From Tubiluchus corallicola (Eukaryota; Priapulida; Priapulimorpha; Priapulimorphida; Tubiluchidae): a DNA stretch of 64,000 nt. The stretch covers positions 92,001 through 156,000 of the forward strand of contig JAQGDQ010000236.1 of the NCBI GenBank assembly GCA_030141605.1. The letters run 5' to 3'. Under the pieces are notes generated by a model. The model did no database searches and was not told the origin of the DNA. It was given only the letters and a program-made list of their open reading frames with translations. The translations under genes and the position numbers were made by a program. Within the stretch, counting starts at the first letter, position 1. The number at the start of each line of letters is the position of its first letter. This document shows, in pieces, positions 59,604-64,000 of this stretch.

Positions 59604-62600
59604 TTACAGTGTTGTGTAACTGAGAAGCTGTGTAAGCAATGAGATGAAAAGTAATGATAACACCGCTCTGTTCATACCACACTTACCAAACACGTTGGCA
59701 TCATAGTTGAAGCATTCACGATTATCCTTTTCCGAAATGACTGTAAATTTCTGTGCTTGACAAAACTCGTTACCCGAGTGGTAAGCATTCACAAGCAGTA
59801 CATTGTCTAGATAAGCTTCTCGGCAATGCTTATACATATCACTGCAAAAGCTTTCGCAGATATGAAGTGTTCTGAATTAAAAGTAAACATCAATTCGATA
59901 TACTTTCCAACAAAACCTGTATATAGTCTAATTGAATTTGGTACTAGTAACTAGTGAGCACTGAATTTTATTAATATTATAAGGCGTAAATTTTGTTTTT
60001 ATCATGTAAACTTTAACGCTTTTACTTTCACAGGGAAATGCAAACAAAAATTCCCTCAAAAATTTTCTAGAATTCTGTTCAGAAATACAGTTATGCAGTT
60101 TACGTACTTTATAAAACTAATACCAGACAGTCAAAATGAAGCAACAAGCAAGTGTCCTAAAAATAACACACGCTAAAACAAAGTGGTTTCATTGAATTCT
60201 GAGTATGGCTTCGCTATGACTTGCCACGTTAAAAAAAATCATCTATGTTTGTTATAGTATACATCGTTTGTCGCAGATGCGAGGATGGACAGGCAATAGG
60301 CTTAAACTGTGGTTTGGTTATAATAACGTTTTGACTCAGGTGCCATGACATATTGGCTGATGGATTTACTTTAACTTTTGTTTACTACTGTTCATTATGC
60401 TTACCATTTCCATGTATATGTGGACTGACTATGAGACAATGATTTTGAGTAAAATGCAGATAGCAAAGTTAAACCATGTTTTCATCCAGTGATTTCATCT
60501 GTTTAACACGAACATCGCAAATACAAAAACAGTCTGATAAACCTGTCAATGTCGGTTGTTGGCTCTCCCCAAAACACCCCAGCGACAACCTTAGCGTCAC
60601 AATATCGTTCGCACTACACACATGTCATCCCAAAAGTCAAACAAACAGGTGCCAGGGCTAATAAAACATTCCCAGGAAATGTTTACTAACCAAAAGTATC
60701 GTTGTCTCTTTCAAAACATGTTTCTTATATTCATCATAACATATGTTCGCCTTTTTAAACGATGTTAAAGGTTAAATGATGTTAAACGAACATAGGGCGT
60801 GCCATATACTATGTTAGACAACAGCTCAGAACGACCAACAGTCTAAAATACCTCAAATGCAAAACAATGTTTTCTAGATAGATTCTACATTAAAAAAATT
60901 GTTTGTTACCATGTTACCATTGAAGCCTACGTTCATTTTCACCGTTACACAGTCGAAGCCATCCTACTTACAAGACATCAATTCTTGCTTGTCGGAAATG
61001 CGATGAGTAAAAAATAGGTACTATACTAGATTAGCGAGACACAGGTCAGTCATGACAGAGGGGCAGCCTTGAGAAATCTCTTGTTTACTTGCTAAATATT
61101 CAAAGAATTTAAAATCTGTTTCGAGTGAAATCACTCAATTTCACTGTTGTGTCCTAACAACCGTTGCAGATATTATTTAGCTGCTTTGTAATTTTTTTAT
61201 TGTTTTTATAGATATCATGGCTGCTAAATTTTGTCGATTAATAATTATATTAGCAGACCTCTGTCATGACAAAAGAACAGTAAATGAGATGTTATTGGCA
61301 CTTTACCTGTTGTACCATCTGTACTGTTCTGGACTGCAGAAATAACACATCATGTAGTTAACATAATTGTTGCACTTCTGTTTTCCACCTGTTGGCAATT
61401 TCAATTTCTCGAACACTTGCGTTACCTGAAATACATGACTGCTTGGTAGGGTGGTTTATAGATGAGTGGTCATGGCGTAAGCTTGGCTGCACAGTTAGGC
61501 AAAACTTGGTCTGATTAGTAAATTAATGGGTGATTGCTGGGAAAAGTTTCGTTTGCTAAAGTGTCCTGGCTATGATTCGTATTGAGTGAGGAAGTACCCT
61601 CGTCTGAATGCAGCTTAGACCCTTTTTGGTTCAGGGTCTTATGCTACGTTAGAGAATTGCCTGTGATAGCTGACTAGATTTTGGTCTCATCACAAGTATC
61701 TGCAATACGTAAGTTCGAGGACTGAATGCTGGCTTTTAGTCTGATTAGTTGCATAATACTACTACTAATCATGAAGATGTCAGCAACAATAAACAACCCT
61801 TAATGGAAACGTAAAATTTCATGGTTTTCATTAAGTTAACGTATCTTTCTTTGAGTGCCTTAATTGACTAGTCTAAACTGTCTCCACCAACACTCTCTTC
61901 TAAAAAGTTTTGAATAATTCTTTTTAGCTTAATCTTTTTTTCTGTTCTGTCTTTGTTGCATATTTTAGCTTGACTGACTTTTAGCAGCTTTTCTCAATGC
62001 AAGATCACAAAAGTGTTTTGAGTTATGATACATAGTAAATAGCATTTAGCACTGGTACCTCTGTTCTTTTACAACAAGCCAACTCTTTGTACCACATGCA
62101 GTTTGCCAAATTACTCTCAGCAACAGGCAGCCGTGAATCGTCTGAACCTAAAGGAAGAAAATAGGCTACATCAGTCCCCCCTTTTAAAGTTTATGTGATC
62201 ATCCAATTAAAACTTTAGTTATCAACAGCAATGAAGTTGATCAGGAATATTATCTACTTTGATATTGTTAGTGACTAGTTCAAGCTGTTTAAATTTATAC
62301 AGGCCTTTCCAGGGTTATGTTTTTAAGTTTTCAATCTATTTTTTAATTATCAAAAATGCTTTGGCATTATTACAGTTAAAATGTATACTTTTTACCGTAC
62401 GGAAACATTTTTTAATCATCGTATAATACGTCTTCCAAGTCATCATACATTCACAGAACATTAGTAAATTTAAAAATGCAAAGAGAGTGACACGCCCAAT
62501 GTCAACTGTAAGTGTAAGATAGCGTTACTAAAGGAAGCACATCTCAACTTCTCTTACCAAAATAAGTGCACTGCAGTTGCTTATCATCGAATGCTTCCAA

Positions 62601-62666
62601 ACTAGCTAGGATAAAACTTGCATAAGCACACAGAAAAGCTAAAAACAGTGCTATAGCAAGAACCAT
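59604..62666 (-). CDS. Folate-receptor-like, cysteine-rich, probably GPI-anchored secreted protein, four exons
   Basis: Minus-strand exons are 62666-62558, 62147-62059, 61425-61307 and 59871-59604, all with GT-AG borders and matching phases (1, 0, 2), giving 585 nt or 194 aa. Exon 1 supplies a classic signal peptide (MVLAIALFLAFLCAYASF). Exon 2 carries NCMWYKELACCKRTE, exon 3 KCNNYVNYMMCYFCSPEQYR and a sequon (NRT), and exon 4 ICESFCSDMYKHCREAY and NEFCQAQKF. The C-W-x(n)-A-C-C, C-x-x-C-S-P and C-x-x-F-C-x-x-x-Y-x-x-C patterns resemble the folate-receptor-type domain (Pfam Folate_rec), as in folate receptors and HHIP-like proteins. The extreme C terminus is hydrophobic (VLSLLFISLLTQLL) with no tail after it, as expected of a GPI-attachment signal. 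About 13 cysteines lie in the mature part. Ligand binding is unknown and the protein is shorter than vertebrate folate receptors (about 250 aa). It converges with the ABCG gene. Confidence 0.85.
61479..61525. repeat. Fragment shared with 29000-29045
   Basis: AAGCTTGGCTGCACAGTTAG and the following GCAAAACTTGGTCTG match the segment in aPKC intron 8. It lies in the second intron of the folate-receptor-like gene. Confidence 0.4.
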
Positions 62667-63020
62667 AATAATTTATTGTTGTCCTTCGTATTCTGAGGCA
62701 AAGATCACAGTCAAATTCATAACGTTATCGAGATTTTCCTACAGTAGTTTAACAGAGTGGCTGACTGCCACTGACAGGATAATATGTACGCTGTTAAGAT
62801 GCGAAACAAGTGCTGTGTGCCCTACTACGTCTGTACTGATCACGTGTCCTCCTACAGCCCTTAGCAACGACAGTCAATAAATGGACGATGGATGCTACAA
62901 AATTCCCGCTTTCTGTACCTCCAGCATTTCAAGTTTATGCGGATAAACACAAACTGTTTGCCTTATTCCAGGTATTAAAAATTGCCTTTAGTAGCGTACA
63001 CACATCCTGTAACAAAACTC
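62667..63020. promoter_or_regulatory. Upstream region of the folate-receptor-like gene
   Basis: This is the stretch between the minus-strand start codon at 62666 and the start of recognisable LINE sequence. It should hold the promoter. No specific element is identified. Confidence 0.3.
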
Positions 63021-64000
63021 ATAATGATTTTGAGTGTATGTTTATTAATTCTTTACGTGATAACCTTCTTTCCCGGTTAGTTCATTTGCCTACTCACAAA
63101 AACAGTTGCCTAGAATTAGTCTTAACTAACTGTCCTGAAGGCATTACGAATTGCTCCCCTTGGCATGGATTTTCAACCAGTTGTCATGACACTAGCATTT
63201 GTTGTGATGTTGAGTACAATTACCAACAACTTGTAACTAGACCGTTGCGTGACTTTAATCGTTCTAAATTATCTTCGTTACTGATTTTTTTTTAAACATT
63301 GACTGGAAAGCCCAGTTTCACAATTCTGACATTATTACTTGTTGGAATTATTTTTTGTCTGCATGTAATGAAGCAGTTGACCAATTTGTACCCTTAAGTC
63401 TATGAGGAACTTCTGCTAAATAGCACAAATTTATATCTTCCCATTGGCTAAATAACCCCATTGTTACTAAAGCCAGAACTCGTAAACGCAAATTATCGTC
63501 AAAATGGAACTGTTCCAATCTCTTAACAGTGTTCGTGCTGAATATACTCGCTCCTCGCAGGAATTGAAGTCAGCTTTATATTCTGCTCGCTTGCGATAAG
63601 AGGAGCGTCTTGCAAATCGACTAAGTAAGAATGGTAAAGAGTTTAGTAAACATTTCCTTAAATCTCCTAATCATATTACTACTATTAATGATCATCAACA
63701 TGGTATTTCAGATCCTATCACAGTTGCTAATACCATTAATGATTTTTTTGTTTTTTGTTTCTTTCTTCACTAATAAACCTGATGATGGTCCCTTACCAAC
63801 TCCCTTGTCTTGGAACAACGATAGTATTTCCTTCGTTGAATTTACTGTGAATGATGTCTATGATAAACTTTCCAAACTTCAACCTTTTAAAGCTGTTGGC
63901 CCTGACGTAGTTCACGGTTTTATACAGAAATCATGTGCCTCACAACTCTCATTACCTCTTTTTCTTCTTTTTCGCAAATCCTTGGAGTGTGGTATAGTCC
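63020..64000 (+). pseudogene. Decayed CR1/Jockey-type non-LTR retrotransposon, 5'-truncated, continues past the window
   Basis: The first frame (to a stop at 63294) contains LVHLPTHKNSCLELVLTN, the pattern seen at the end of LINE apurinic endonuclease domains. From 63300 to 63770 the sequence is interrupted by stops and frameshifts but keeps LINE-like fragments such as KARTRKRKLSSKWN. From about 63770 a new frame gives NDVYDKLSKLQPFKAVGPDV followed by CASQLSLPLFLLFRKSLECG, the start of the reverse transcriptase domain (K-A-x-G-P-D, then L-x-x-L-F-x-x-S-L). The front of the endonuclease is absent, so the copy is truncated and inactive. The right edge cuts the reverse transcriptase. Confidence 0.85.

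Overview
The window is nuclear DNA from an animal. It is AT-rich, its genes are split by GT-AG introns, and the proteins are clearly metazoan (CapZ beta, atypical PKC, rhodopsin-class GPCRs). Rich non-autonomous DNA transposons, a 5S-rRNA-derived SINE and CR1/Jockey-like LINE debris fit a marine invertebrate, perhaps an early-branching lineage. The sequence alone does not fix the phylum.

Layout, left to right. (1) 1-642, minus: the first two coding exons of F-actin-capping protein subunit beta, which runs off the left edge. (2) 643-1962: a head-to-head promoter interval. (3) 1963-36105, plus: a complete atypical protein kinase C (PKC iota/zeta type), 16 coding exons, 590 aa. Its 15.6-kb second intron contains two intronless class A GPCR genes on the opposite strand (7184-8206 and 10574-11461), with a 30-bp minisatellite between them. 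(4) 36106-43106: a gene-poor spacer with hAT-type elements and microsatellites. (5) 43143-57541, plus: an ABCG half-transporter, 14 coding exons and about 649 aa, followed by an AATAAA. (6) 59604-62666, minus: a four-exon gene for a small cysteine-rich secreted, probably GPI-anchored protein of folate-receptor-like type. I assembled it from splice sites and reading phase because no single long ORF shows it. (7) About 63000 to the right edge: a decayed CR1/Jockey-like LINE.

Introns and spacers are studded with short transposons that can be bounded by terminal inverted repeats and target duplications: several hAT MITEs (8-bp duplications), pogo/Tigger-like MITEs (TA duplications), one mariner-like MITE, and two copies of a 5S-rRNA-headed SINE.

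Functionally, CapZ beta (actin barbed-end capping) and aPKC (cell polarity) are adjacent and divergent. The GPCRs, the ABCG transporter and the folate-receptor-like protein are membrane or surface proteins with no evident joint pathway. I found no bacterial-style operon, CRISPR array or wholly unknown system. The most notable structures are the antisense GPCR pair nested in the aPKC intron, the hidden four-exon gene, and the 5S-derived SINE.
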